Positions 24,900-33,406 of a stretch of DNA of 43,440 nucleotides are shown piece after piece (positions within the stretch are counted from its first letter, which is position 1; every line of letters begins with the position of its first letter). The notes beneath the pieces are model-generated. The model had not been told where the DNA came from, did no database searches, and saw only the letters and a program-made list of their open reading frames with translations. The stretch is from a virus: positions 1 through 43,440 of the IMG/VR virus record IMGVR_UViG_3300017783_000056; one strand, written 5' to 3'. A program made the position numbers and the translations under genes.

Positions 24900-24915
24900 T
24901 AATTATATATCATTT

Positions 24916-26586
24916 TTAATCTATGTTCTCAATCGTAAACTTAGAAAAGCCATTTTCTCTGTATATCTGAATTTTCTTATCAAATATTTCATGCGGAAGA
25001 ACAGAGTGATTAATAACAAATGTATTAATTTTATTCTCTTTAATAACTTGGTTTAAAATCTTAAGAATATTGTAAACACCGTCATGGTCTACCGAAGATA
25101 ATAACTCATCTAAGAAAAGGAGGTTTAACTGCGGGAATCTTAGTTTTAAGATTTTAATAATAGCAATAATGATAATAAAGTCTGCTTTTTTTCTTTCACC
25201 AGTAGAAAGAGTCATTGGATTTATTTCTTCTCCTAAATGATTGATAATACAATTAAATTTTTCATCAAATCTAATATGGAACGGTAAGTGCATGGTTTGA
25301 GCCATAGCTGCAATGTTAGTATTAAGTCCAGGTAATATAGTTTTAACTGCTAGGTTTTTTACACCATCTTCACCTAATACTTGTTCTACAATTTCCATAA
25401 AATTATAGTCAGCGTTTAATACGCCCATATTTTTAGACTTTTCAGCCTCTTTATCTTCAAATTCTTGAATCAAATTTCGCATATGATCGAAGTCTGCACC
25501 TTGTGAACTATCTTTTAATTTAATAAGTTCTGACTTTAAACCTCTCATTGCAACTTTGTTATCTGATATTTGTGTTTCTAATTCTAGTTTAGAATCTCTA
25601 GCGTTTAAAACTTTATCTTGCAGAGCATCCATCTCTGTTTTAATAGACTTAATATCATTTGTGCTGGCATCAATCTTTTCAGTAAAAGAATCTTTTTGTT
25701 TTACGTGCCAATCAGAAGTTAATTTAGTTTCACAAGTTGGACAATGTCCACTTTCGTATAGTTTTAATTTTTTATTCAGATAATCTATTTCTCTTTTTAA
25801 ATCTCCAGCTTCTGTTCTTTTTTCATTGTATTCTGTGTTGAACTTATTCATGGCATCTTCTTCTTTTTGACGACCAGTTTGAAGCTCATTAACAGTCTCA
25901 TTCAAAGATAATAGCTGTGATTTTAATTCTTCTATTTTAGATGCGTTGGCAGTCGCAGACTCTTCTAGTAAAGTATTTAATTTACCTCTAACAGAAGCAA
26001 TTGAATCCATAATTTGATTTAACTCAGCATCATATGAGTCTATATCATATTTAATATCTCTTCTTTCCTCTTTTATTTGTTTTTGCATATCATTAAGAAT
26101 AGAAAAACCAAACATCTTATCGATAATTTGTTTTTTATCTTGATTTGACATGGTTAAAAATGATTTGAAATCATTTACAGAGAGGATAATTATATTTTTA
26201 AATACATGATATGGTATTCCAAATATTTCTTCTTCCAAATAGTCTTGAACAGATTTTTTACCAGCTTTATCAAATTCTACTCCATTTAATAAGACTGTAA
26301 ATTTATTTGGCATTAAACCTCTTTCAATTTCTACTTTCATAGAATTACATTCTAACCCTATTTTTACATAAAGCTCTTTGTTAATTCTATTAGGTAAATC
26401 AGATAACTTAACGCCTTCTACTTTTCCATATAGTGCATAAATGATTGCATTGGCAATAGTGGTTTTACCATCGCCGTTTTTACCCAGCGTTAAAAACAAT
26501 TTAGATTGGTCCTTTTCAAACTCTAATCTTTGTATTTGATTTCCGTATGAAGAAAAGTTTTTAAATTCAACGTAATCTATTCTCAT
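24916..26586 (-). CDS. gp46: Recombination nuclease subunit gp46 (Rad50/SbcC-like)
   Basis: A 556-residue SMC-type ATPase close to T4 gp46 (560). With gp47 it resects DNA ends for recombination-dependent replication and degrades host DNA. Motifs: Walker A GKNGDGKT at residues 35-42, Q-loop region near 135, zinc-hook CPTC at 282-285 between two long coiled coils (165-280 and 295-390), ABC signature LSTGERKKADF at 460-470, and Walker B LLFLDELLSSVD at 489-500. The start overlaps the end of gp47 by four bases (ATGA), so they are translated together. Confidence 0.94.
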   Translation of the reverse strand: MRIDYVEFKNFSSYGNQIQRLEFEKDQSKLFLTLGKNGDGKTTIANAIIYALYGKVEGVKLSDLPNRINKELYVKIGLECNSMKVEIERGLMPNKFTVLLNGVEFDKAGKKSVQDYLEEEIFGIPYHVFKNIIILSVNDFKSFLTMSNQDKKQIIDKMFGFSILNDMQKQIKEERRDIKYDIDSYDAELNQIMDSIASVRGKLNTLLEESATANASKIEELKSQLLSLNETVNELQTGRQKEEDAMNKFNTEYNEKRTEAGDLKREIDYLNKKLKLYESGHCPTCETKLTSDWHVKQKDSFTEKIDASTNDIKSIKTEMDALQDKVLNARDSKLELETQISDNKVAMRGLKSELIKLKDSSQGADFDHMRNLIQEFEDKEAEKSKNMGVLNADYNFMEIVEQVLGEDGVKNLAVKTILPGLNTNIAAMAQTMHLPFHIRFDEKFNCIINHLGEEINPMTLSTGERKKADFIIIIAIIKILKLRFPQLNLLFLDELLSSVDHDGVYNILKILNQVIKENKINTFVINHSVLPHEIFDKKIQIYRENGFSKFTIENID

Positions 26587-27698
26587 TTTTCTATATCGTA
26601 ATTATATGCACACTGTGTGTACAATTGTTTTAGTTTCTTTTTTAATTTTTCTTTAATATCTTCATCTTCGTTTAAACCTTCAACATACATATTACATAAA
26701 TTTAATATGTTGTAATTTTTATACATATCTTCTATCTCATCAATATCGTAAAAATCTTTATCGATATAGTTGTCTTCTTGATAAATATTTGGTTCTAGTT
26801 TTCTACCAATATGTTGTATCTTATTGATTAACTTACTTAATGAATTAGTTGTAGCTATTTTAGAAGGAACAAAAAGATCGATAAAATTATTCTCTATCTG
26901 ATTCTTAAACTGTCCCAGTGGCATATCGTATAACTGTGTTAAATTATACTTTAAAAACTTAGGTGATATATCGTTTTCAAAGAAAGTCTCTTCCATTGTC
27001 TCTAAGTCAACGAGGTCAAATCCCTTTGTATTATTAGAATCAGATCTGGTCAATTGATATGGTACACCAACCATTAAAAGCTTTCCTTTATTTTGTCTAA
27101 AGTGAATATGGCCAGAATAAACTCTAGTATACTTATCATAAATATTGGAATCTGTACCGTGATCGTTTTTTACCTTTGCATTTAGGTAAATACCTCTTAC
27201 TTCTGAATGACAATAGACTATTTCAGCTTGTGGATATTCCGCTAATGTTTCAGCTTCATGTGATGCGTCTCTTCTCCAAGGCATCATTAATACTTTTCTT
27301 CCTGACCAATCTAATAGTTTGGGGTCTTTGTATATTTGAACATTAGGAATCCATTTTAAACTATCAATAGAAGTTACTTCATTTGAACTTTTGGCCCAAA
27401 TATCATGATTACCACATATAATGTGAACAGGTAAGATTTCACCTAATCTTTCGAATAAGTCAACTGCATAATTAAGTACCTTAATGTTAATACTTTGCCT
27501 GTTATCGAACGTGTCACCGACTTGTACTAAAACGTCACCTGGTTTGACATGTTTCTTAAGAGTTGGAATAAAAAGTTCTTCAAAGAAATGTTTTTGAATA
27601 TTAAGCCATTCTGTTGAATTGGCTCTAACACCAAAATGTAAATCTCCAAGAACCCAAACTCTTTTGGCACCTTGTTTGATTACTTTGGAATCAATCAT
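26583..27698 (-). CDS. gp47: Recombination nuclease subunit gp47 (Mre11/SbcD-like)
   Basis: A 371-residue metallophosphoesterase, slightly longer than T4 gp47 (339). Metal-binding motifs run in order: GDLHFG (residues 18-23), GDTFDN (61-66), ICGNHDIW (94-101), YCHSEVRG (about 160-167) and YSGHIHFRQ (about 194-202). It is the nuclease half of the gp46/gp47 complex. The gene starts exactly after the stop codon of the preceding small gene with no gap (TAAATG) and overlaps gp46 at its end, making a gp33-like/gp47/gp46 cassette. Confidence 0.94.
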   Translation of the reverse strand: MIDSKVIKQGAKRVWVLGDLHFGVRANSTEWLNIQKHFFEELFIPTLKKHVKPGDVLVQVGDTFDNRQSINIKVLNYAVDLFERLGEILPVHIICGNHDIWAKSSNEVTSIDSLKWIPNVQIYKDPKLLDWSGRKVLMMPWRRDASHEAETLAEYPQAEIVYCHSEVRGIYLNAKVKNDHGTDSNIYDKYTRVYSGHIHFRQNKGKLLMVGVPYQLTRSDSNNTKGFDLVDLETMEETFFENDISPKFLKYNLTQLYDMPLGQFKNQIENNFIDLFVPSKIATTNSLSKLINKIQHIGRKLEPNIYQEDNYIDKDFYDIDEIEDMYKNYNILNLCNMYVEGLNEDEDIKEKLKKKLKQLYTQCAYNYDIEK

Positions 27699-28136
27699 TT
27701 AAAATAATCTTTTAATGTTTTTCTTTTCTAAAATACCTGTTCTATCGTCAAGTTCTTGAATAAGGTCTTCTTTATAGACATTAGATAGTGAACTATAAAA
27801 CTTTGAAGGGTTAATGTCAAAATAAACGCATGATTCGCTAAACAAATCTATTCTACTAAATTTAGAACCCATCTCATCTACTATATAGCCATATACCGCG
27901 TTTATATCTGCCTTCTTGAGATTATTACATTTACCTAATTCATCGACTTCATTAAACACTTTAAATCTAGAAAGTCCAATTAATTCATGAATCTTTCTAG
28001 CAATCATATCGTAATGAATCTTCTCTTCTTGGTCTTGATTCTGTTTTATAGAAGGGTCTAAATCAAAATTTATACTACCGTTTAATTCAAAATCAGGAGA
28101 ATCAAATGAATTATTAAATATTTTATCGTTTGCCAT
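27699..28136 (-). CDS. Candidate late transcription co-activator, gp33-like
   Basis: A 145-residue protein. The first 40 residues are acidic and polar. The rest is helical: KIHELIGLSRFKVFNEVDELG, then NAVYGYIVDEMGSKFSRIDLFSESCVYFDINPSKFYSSL, ending KKNIKRLF. The order and spacing resemble gp33 proteins, where an EEFG- or KLSY-type helix, an ENS-I-P-type turn and a Glu-rich helix precede a C-terminal clamp-binding tail. gp33 bridges RNA polymerase to the gp45 clamp for late transcription. T4 gp33 is 112 residues and ends in a hydrophobic DFLL tail; this one ends in RLF. Alternative: an unrelated replication accessory factor, since it sits between helicase gp41 and gp47. Confidence 0.4.
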   Translation of the reverse strand: MANDKIFNNSFDSPDFELNGSINFDLDPSIKQNQDQEEKIHYDMIARKIHELIGLSRFKVFNEVDELGKCNNLKKADINAVYGYIVDEMGSKFSRIDLFSESCVYFDINPSKFYSSLSNVYKEDLIQELDDRTGILEKKNIKRLF

Positions 28137-28138
28137 AA

Positions 28139-29455
28139 TTATATACTGTGTAAATTAGAATTAGTAATATCGTCTGTTTCGACAAGTCTCATGTAATTCC
28201 AATTAATGTTTAACTTACATTTAGTTCCTTTACCTTCTCCATCTCTTATTTTGAGAACCTTTAACCAATACTCATTATTGGCTCTCATTAAATCATCTTG
28301 AATAATACCTAACATAACATCAGCTGTGTGTGAAAGACCTGCAGATTCTGCAATATCTGTCATTGTAATATCTGATGAATTATAGCCAGATCTGGTGATT
28401 TGTGTTGCTGTAACAATTAACCAATCGTTTCTAATACCCATAGCTCGAAGGTCTTCAGCGATTTGCTTAATCTTCATATAAGTATTTTCAGTATTTTGAT
28501 TTCTGTAATTTGCCAAAATATTAATATAGTCAACTACAACTGCTCCTATTTTAATTTGTCTTTCTTCTTCAATTTGACTAACGTATGCTTCAATATCTAA
28601 TACTGTTGCTTGCGATGTTGGAAATTGTTTAATAAACAGTTGGCCTGGAGGGGTAAAGCCATCTCCAACTGTTTCTAATTTTCTTTTAATAGAATCTTTA
28701 CTTTTTGCTTTTTCTGCATAATCATTGATATCAATGGTTAACAAATTTGAACCGATTCTTTTTACAAACTTGTGTGCTGCCATTTCTGCGGTAATTACTA
28801 CAGTATTGGTTCCCATTTTTACAAAGTTGGCAGCATCGTTTGCCAAGTAAATTGACTTACCGATATTCTGCTCACCTGCATAAACGACGAGGTTACCACC
28901 TTTGTCATAACCACCACCTAACATTCTATCAATAAAATTGTAACCTGTACTTACTTTTTCTGTTTCTCTTTGGTCGTGTGAATCGACATCGAAGAAGTCT
29001 AAACCTAAATCAGAATTAAAACTAAGATTATTTCTATCATTAATAAGACCTTTAACTTTAGTAACAATACTGTCTACATTCTCAGGAGTAACCTGTGTAG
29101 TCTTAATAAATTCTATAGTATCTACTAAAGAAGTGTCAAATGTACGCCATTTAATCCAAGATTCAGCGGTAGAAGTTAACCAATCTTCGTCATATTGGTC
29201 TAAATCAACTTCAAATAAAATATCTAATATATTTTCAGATATCTTTTCTTTAGCTCTTTGATTTCTTTGAGTTAATAGTGATAGGTTTTCTTTAGTTGGA
29301 GTTTCATTATATTTTGTATAGAATTGGTTAGATATTCTACTTAAAATATCGATCTCTTCAGATGTATAAAACCCAGCTTTAATGCTCTGTAAATATTTTG
29401 GCTTTGCTAAAGAAAGCTTGAAGAAAATCTTTTCAAAATCCTGTCCAAATTCCAT
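28139..29455 (-). CDS. gp41: Replicative DNA helicase gp41 (DnaB-like)
   Basis: A 438-residue hexameric helicase of the DnaB/RecA fold (T4 gp41 is 475). It unwinds the fork ahead of the leading-strand polymerase and cooperates with primase. Motifs: KVSTGYNFIDRMLGGGYDKG near residues 167-186, Walker A GEQNIGKS at 194-201, H1a-like ITAEMAAHKFVKR near 221-233, Walker B AVVVDYINILAN near 303-314 and VTATQITRSGY with the sensor Gln. No gp61-type primase is seen in the window. It lies downstream of uvsX, as in T4 (uvsX-40-41). Confidence 0.92.
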   Translation of the reverse strand: MEFGQDFEKIFFKLSLAKPKYLQSIKAGFYTSEEIDILSRISNQFYTKYNETPTKENLSLLTQRNQRAKEKISENILDILFEVDLDQYDEDWLTSTAESWIKWRTFDTSLVDTIEFIKTTQVTPENVDSIVTKVKGLINDRNNLSFNSDLGLDFFDVDSHDQRETEKVSTGYNFIDRMLGGGYDKGGNLVVYAGEQNIGKSIYLANDAANFVKMGTNTVVITAEMAAHKFVKRIGSNLLTIDINDYAEKAKSKDSIKRKLETVGDGFTPPGQLFIKQFPTSQATVLDIEAYVSQIEEERQIKIGAVVVDYINILANYRNQNTENTYMKIKQIAEDLRAMGIRNDWLIVTATQITRSGYNSSDITMTDIAESAGLSHTADVMLGIIQDDLMRANNEYWLKVLKIRDGEGKGTKCKLNINWNYMRLVETDDITNSNLHSI

Positions 29456-29480
29456 TTAATATATTTTTCGTTTATTATTG

Positions 29481-29497
29481 TATGTGAAAATCACATA
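29481..29497. repeat. Small inverted repeat before gp41
   Basis: TATGTGA-AAA-TCACATA, a perfect 7-bp inverted repeat with a 3-base spacer, in the 46-base gap before the gp41 start. It could be an operator or a weak hairpin; it is AT-rich and lacks a following T run. Confidence 0.45.
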
Positions 29498-29501
29498 TTG
29501 T

Positions 29502-29801
29502 TTACCCAAATGGGTTTTCTTTAATTTTCCAAGATAATTTACCTGGAGTTTCATTGACACTTTCGATCAAATCCAATTTAAGTAGTTCTTCAATTGAATC
29601 TAATAAATGGTCTTCACTTGTTTCTGGAAACCTATAAGTTTTTAAGGCATGTAGAGTAAAATTACCCTTGTGTCTATCTGGCATTCTAACACATAGCTTA
29701 ACTTCAGCTAGTAATATGTCAAAAGATGTTGGATAATTGGGTAAGTCCTTTTCAATACCTAAAATGTATTTTATAGGTAACTTATCCTCATTAATTTGCA
29801 T
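29502..29801 (-). CDS. Hypothetical protein (99 aa) between uvsX and gp41
   Basis: A 99-residue protein overlapping the end of uvsX by 11 bases. It has a helix-rich C-terminal half (HLLDSIEELLKLDLIESV, about residues 70-87) followed by a KLSWKIKENPFG strand, which resembles a winged-helix end, but the N-terminal part is not clearly of that type. No family recognised. The overlap with uvsX and closeness to gp41 suggest a recombination or helicase accessory role, as for T4 gp40 or gp59 in name of location only; no sequence likeness is claimed. Confidence 0.6.
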   Translation of the reverse strand: MQINEDKLPIKYILGIEKDLPNYPTSFDILLAEVKLCVRMPDRHKGNFTLHALKTYRFPETSEDHLLDSIEELLKLDLIESVNETPGKLSWKIKENPFG

Positions 29802-30900
29802 CCTCTTCTAAAATTTCGTCTAAATCTATTTCACGCTCTTCTGTGTTGTAATTAAACACATGTTTAATTCTTGCCTCAATCTTTTCTAAAACCTCTTGAG
29901 TAAAGACTTTTTCTGAGAAGAAATCTTTGTTAGGTACTGATTCGTCTAAATGTTTACAAATCCAATTTCTTGCGGTCTTTTTAGGAATCTTTTCACCTTT
30001 TTCAATTACACCTTTAGTAATACCTATTTCTTCCCAATCGATATATTGTTCTAAACCAACATATCTGTTCATGCCCTTTGTAAAATGTAAATGGAATTTG
30101 ATATTGTGTGGTTTAGCAAATCTATTTTTATTTGGTTTTGCTGTAACAATAATACCTGCTTTTTCTCCACTAGACTCTTTAAGCTGTGCTTTGTTTAAGA
30201 ATAAAACAATCGATGCAGCATATTCTGGTCCTGTTCCACCACCAGCAACTTGTCTAGAAATAAAATCTTGAGTTTGGTATGTGTGATTAGTAAAAATAAA
30301 TGGAATCTTTAAGTCTGCCAATGGTGTCATAATAATTCTAAAAATAGATTTAAGAACTTTAGACCTTGTCATGTCAGCTTTTTCACTACCTGATTTTGCA
30401 TCTTCAATTTCCTTCTGTGTTGCTAAGTTACCTGCAGAATCAAGAATCATCATAACTTTTGGTGTTTTACCACCAATTCTTTTGATTTCTTGCATTTTGC
30501 TAGTTAATGTAGTAACTGAAGTTCTAAACTCTTGAACAGTATTGATTGGCTGATAGTTAACTTTAGATGTATCAATGCCAAACTTAATCATTTGGTCTTT
30601 ATCAACAGCAGCTTCTGAGTCATAGTAAATTACACTATATCCCATATCAATTGCTCTTTTAACTGAGTTTAAAACTAAGAACGTTTTACCAGTACCTGAT
30701 GGTCCTGCAATTGAACATGTTCTACTATTTGGCCAGCCACCAAAAAGCGAACCACTTACACATGCGTTTAAGTGATAATTACCAGTGTCAATCCACTCTG
30801 TAACCTCACTGAATGTAGAATTTTCCATAACTGAACCCATTGGATTCAATTGTTTTAATTCTGCATTTATGTCGTCAAAACTGAAATCTTTCTTTGCCAT
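29791..30900 (-). CDS. uvsX: Recombinase UvsX (RecA/Rad51-like)
   Basis: A 369-residue strand-exchange protein (T4 UvsX is 391). It coats single-stranded DNA and drives strand invasion for recombination-dependent replication and repair. Motifs: Walker A GPSGTGKT at residues 66-73, a SVIYYDSEAAVDKDQM stretch near 90-105, Walker B VMMILDSAGNL near 148-158, and FIFTNHTYQTQDFISRQVAGGGTGPEYAASIVL near 200-232 with the L2-type loop. The C-terminus is acidic (EREIDLDEILEEDAN), as in other recombinases. It is the last-but-three gene of the polC-uvsX-gp41 transcript. Confidence 0.94.
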   Translation of the reverse strand: MAKKDFSFDDINAELKQLNPMGSVMENSTFSEVTEWIDTGNYHLNACVSGSLFGGWPNSRTCSIAGPSGTGKTFLVLNSVKRAIDMGYSVIYYDSEAAVDKDQMIKFGIDTSKVNYQPINTVQEFRTSVTTLTSKMQEIKRIGGKTPKVMMILDSAGNLATQKEIEDAKSGSEKADMTRSKVLKSIFRIIMTPLADLKIPFIFTNHTYQTQDFISRQVAGGGTGPEYAASIVLFLNKAQLKESSGEKAGIIVTAKPNKNRFAKPHNIKFHLHFTKGMNRYVGLEQYIDWEEIGITKGVIEKGEKIPKKTARNWICKHLDESVPNKDFFSEKVFTQEVLEKIEARIKHVFNYNTEEREIDLDEILEEDAN

Positions 30901-30931
30901 ATTATGATATTGTTTTTAGTTATATGTTAAA

Positions 30932-31141
30932 TTAGCCCTTTGTTTCTTCATTTATATCAAGTACATCTTGGTCTGGAAAAAGAGCTCTTTCTTGTTCTCT
31001 TAAATCATTTAATTCTTTAATATACTTTTTAGCCTCTGTTTGAAGCTCATCTACTTGATATTGAATATCGGCTAATTTATGCAAAATTCTTCTGTAGTTT
31101 TCTACAAAATCATGTTGCTCTTTATTTAATTTTACTTCCAT
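30932..31141 (-). CDS. Small coiled-coil protein (69 aa)
   Basis: A 69-residue, almost wholly helical protein (residues 5-52 form a heptad-rich helix, e.g. YRRILHKLADIQYQVDEL) with an acidic end. No family recognised. It starts one base after the stop of the 64-residue gene and sits between the polymerase C-terminal half and uvsX, so it is co-transcribed with replication genes. Confidence 0.55.
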   Translation of the reverse strand: MEVKLNKEQHDFVENYRRILHKLADIQYQVDELQTEAKKYIKELNDLREQERALFPDQDVLDINEETKG

Positions 31142-31142
31142 A

Positions 31143-31337
31143 TTAGTCTATGCCTCTTTGTGCAATTGTATCAACATCCTCATCGTAGTCGTCGAATATA
31201 GATAATTGCTTTTCATTTTTTGGGTTTTGTTCATTTAATTGCCAGACTAATTGTCTAACATGTTTGCCCAATTCCATGTCGTTTGGATATTTTTTTACCA
31301 AATCGATAATTGTTTTGTGTGATAGAATATTTGTCAT
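31143..31337 (-). CDS. Small hypothetical protein (64 aa)
   Basis: A 64-residue protein with an N-terminal helical part (HKTIIDLVKKYPNDMELGKHVRQLVWQLN, split at about residue 18 by YPND) and an acidic tail (FDDYDEDVDT). I have the impression of similar small ORFs in other T4-like genomes next to replication genes but cannot name one. It starts four bases after the polymerase C-terminal half ends. Confidence 0.55.
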   Translation of the reverse strand: MTNILSHKTIIDLVKKYPNDMELGKHVRQLVWQLNEQNPKNEKQLSIFDDYDEDVDTIAQRGID

Positions 31338-31341
31338 TTGT

Positions 31342-32550
31342 TTAAAATAGTGCCGAAGCGTAAATTAGATTTGTATCTAATGTTTGCAATCCAATTGCTG
31401 TTAAAACTCTATTTAATGGGTCGATCATGGACTTTTCGAATTGAGTGTCATAATCTACCGGAGGAGCAATTTCATATGGATGCTCATTAGGCATATATGC
31501 ATAAACTTCTGATATGGGTGATTTACAGTTGTAAATTTTTAGTTTTTCACCATTACCAATGAGTTTATACTTATTTTTGTACTTCTTATTATTATTAAGA
31601 AGATAATTGTAATAACCTGCAGCTTTTACGTTAGCTGGACATTTTAGGCCAACTTGTAATTCTATTTGGTCATCTACAATATATTTGTCAATGTTATTAG
31701 TTCTACGATTAAAAGATATATCGTCTACGTCTATAAGAGCAAACTCTTTTTTTGTTTGTTTCATAAACTCAACTAAAGTTTGTAAATCTTTAGATGTTGG
31801 TGTAACTCTAGACTTAAATAAAATCTTAAGAGCTTCTACTAATTTTTCTCTTACAAATTTAGGCGTTGAAGATTGAATCGTATCAAATCCAATTGTTTTT
31901 ACTTTTTTCAAAGAAGGGTGTCGATCTGTTACTTCTAATTTATCATCCCATGCAATATTTTGAATGTATTTCTTTTTACTCATCCAAATACCATTGTAAG
32001 CAAGAGATTCTAGTTCAAATATTAAGAAATTATCTGTATTTCTTTTATCTGCATATTTTTCCATACATTTAACAATGTAATCCTTTAGTCTAAAAGCATA
32101 AAATGCTAAGATAAATTCATCAATTGTTAATTGCTTAGATTCGTCTTCCCAAATAATAGACTCATAAAGGTCTTGGAACTGAACATAACAAGAATCTGTG
32201 TCAATATAGATTACTGCAGGTTTTTCTATTTTACCTTTTACTTTAATACCAAATTGTTGGTGAACAGCAGTATCTTTATGCCAAAAATCATTAACATATT
32301 TGTTGAGTATTGATTCAGAATAAAGAATTGCATTTTTACCTTGTTTAGTAATAGATTCTGCAATATCGATGTTAAAGAAGTGAAACCATTTATTACCGAA
32401 TGCTCCATAGATAGAGTTAAGTGTCAACTTAACTGCTTGTTCATATGCAGTATATTTGGCAGAAAGCTGCTCGTAATGGTCTACGAGCAGCTTCGCCTCA
32501 TCATTAGATAATTCATCTATTGGTTTTTGTTCTAACCCCTTAATATCCAT
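31342..32550 (-). CDS. gp43B: DNA polymerase gp43, C-terminal half (split gene)
   Basis: A 402-residue protein holding the second half of a family-B polymerase. Motif B KLTLNSIYGAFGNKW is at residues 41-55, motif C YIDTDS at 115-120 with the catalytic Asp pair, and the thumb-type KKKYIQ and later Lys-rich segments follow. It lacks exonuclease and motif A, which are in the ORF at 36971-38374. The first 38 residues (IDELSNDEAKLLVDHYEQLS and on) are a helix that would continue the fingers domain, so this is a natural-looking start rather than a random internal one. The end, TNLIYASALF, could be the clamp-binding tail. The gene follows gp45 by three bases. Confidence 0.9.
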   Translation of the reverse strand: MDIKGLEQKPIDELSNDEAKLLVDHYEQLSAKYTAYEQAVKLTLNSIYGAFGNKWFHFFNIDIAESITKQGKNAILYSESILNKYVNDFWHKDTAVHQQFGIKVKGKIEKPAVIYIDTDSCYVQFQDLYESIIWEDESKQLTIDEFILAFYAFRLKDYIVKCMEKYADKRNTDNFLIFELESLAYNGIWMSKKKYIQNIAWDDKLEVTDRHPSLKKVKTIGFDTIQSSTPKFVREKLVEALKILFKSRVTPTSKDLQTLVEFMKQTKKEFALIDVDDISFNRRTNNIDKYIVDDQIELQVGLKCPANVKAAGYYNYLLNNNKKYKNKYKLIGNGEKLKIYNCKSPISEVYAYMPNEHPYEIAPPVDYDTQFEKSMIDPLNRVLTAIGLQTLDTNLIYASALF

Positions 32551-32553
32551 ATA

Positions 32554-33297
32554 TTAGGCAGTTTGGCAAGTTGATACTGTCAATAAAGTCGTAGAGTCGT
32601 TTGATTCAAAAACAACTTTAGAACCAGAAACATAAACAGTTTGCTCTTCTTTGTCTAATAAGTTTAGATATTTTTTATACACGGTAACATTACCGTTACC
32701 ACTAGTGTCTGGTGTCAATAGTACGTTAAATGATTTACCGTCTACATTTACACCTGAAACATCAGATTTAATACCGAATGTTTCTTCTTTGTCAAGAGAG
32801 AATAGATTTTTAACTTTGTTAATCATGTGAGTATCAAAGCTAAAGTCAAACTCTGCATCGTTACGTGCAAAGATAACATCTCTTTGTTCTTGAGTTAGGT
32901 CTTTAAAGCCAAGAGATGGCTCTGAACACGCAAGTGTGATTTCTAATTCATCATTGAAAATTCTAAGAGTAGATGCTACTAATTCTCCTTCGTTCTCTAC
33001 GAATTCTAACTCACCTTTAATAGCGTCGCTTTCAAAGTGCTTAAGTGCATCAATAACTTTAGAACCTTCAAAGAATGCAATTTTCATTTCTTTATCGGTT
33101 TCTGGCCACTCATCTACTTGAAAAATAGAATTAGCTTCTACAGAGTGATGTTTTACCGCATCTCTTTGTGGAAGATATACAGTAGATTCAATTTGTCCAT
33201 TGTTTATCTTCATGTAAACAAAAGAGTCGATTAATTTAACTCGATTAATAAATCCAGTTAGTGCATGTTGGTCAATGCGATTAATTTGTAATTTCAT
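32554..33297 (-). CDS. gp45: Sliding clamp gp45
   Basis: A 247-residue protein (T4 gp45 is 228) with the beta-rich, acidic composition of a processivity clamp. Features: DSFVYMKINNGQIESTVYLPQRD near residues 25-47, a KVIDALKHFE helix near 80-89, ITLACSEPSLGFKDLTQEQRDVIF at about 120-143, FSFDTHMINKVKNLFSLD and a final VFESNDSTTLLTVS strand pair. Three copies form a ring tethering polymerase and, with gp33/gp55, activating late transcription. It has its own TTGAAA/TATAAT promoter, sits directly before the polymerase C-terminal half, and is separated from gp44/gp62 by about 20 kb. Confidence 0.8.
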   Translation of the reverse strand: MKLQINRIDQHALTGFINRVKLIDSFVYMKINNGQIESTVYLPQRDAVKHHSVEANSIFQVDEWPETDKEMKIAFFEGSKVIDALKHFESDAIKGELEFVENEGELVASTLRIFNDELEITLACSEPSLGFKDLTQEQRDVIFARNDAEFDFSFDTHMINKVKNLFSLDKEETFGIKSDVSGVNVDGKSFNVLLTPDTSGNGNVTVYKKYLNLLDKEEQTVYVSGSKVVFESNDSTTLLTVSTCQTA

Positions 33298-33328
33298 AAT
33301 GAATATTATTATTTAATGATGTTTGATT

Positions 33329-33358
33329 ATTATACTTGGTCTTGTTAAAATGTTTCAA
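33329..33358 (-). promoter_or_regulatory. Non-late promoter of gp45
   Basis: On the minus strand: TTGAAA (33353-33358), 18-base spacer beginning CATTTTA, then TATAAT (33329-33334), 32 bases before the gp45 ATG. It lies right after a terminator. Nearly identical to the promoter at 33846-33875. Confidence 0.75.
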
Positions 33359-33360
33359 TA

Positions 33361-33385
33361 AAAAAGAAAGGGCCGAAGCCCTTTC
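33361..33385 (-). terminator. Intrinsic terminator after the membrane coiled-coil gene
   Basis: An 8-bp stem (GAAAGGGC with GCCCTTTC, 33366-33385) closed on the minus strand by a TTCG (UUCG) tetraloop and followed by TTTTT. It separates the 134-residue gene from gp45. Confidence 0.9.
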
Positions 33386-33406
33386 AAATGTTGTCGCTGG
33401 GGTTAA

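Noticed and set aside
24901-24911. Late promoter for gp15 (GATATATAATT)
   Set aside because: It lies only one base before the ATG, too close for a usual late promoter; real promoter not located.
29481-29497. CRP-type operator before gp41 (TGTGA/TCACA)
   Set aside because: Half-sites match but the spacer is 3 bases instead of 6, and CRP control is not expected here; kept only as an inverted repeat.
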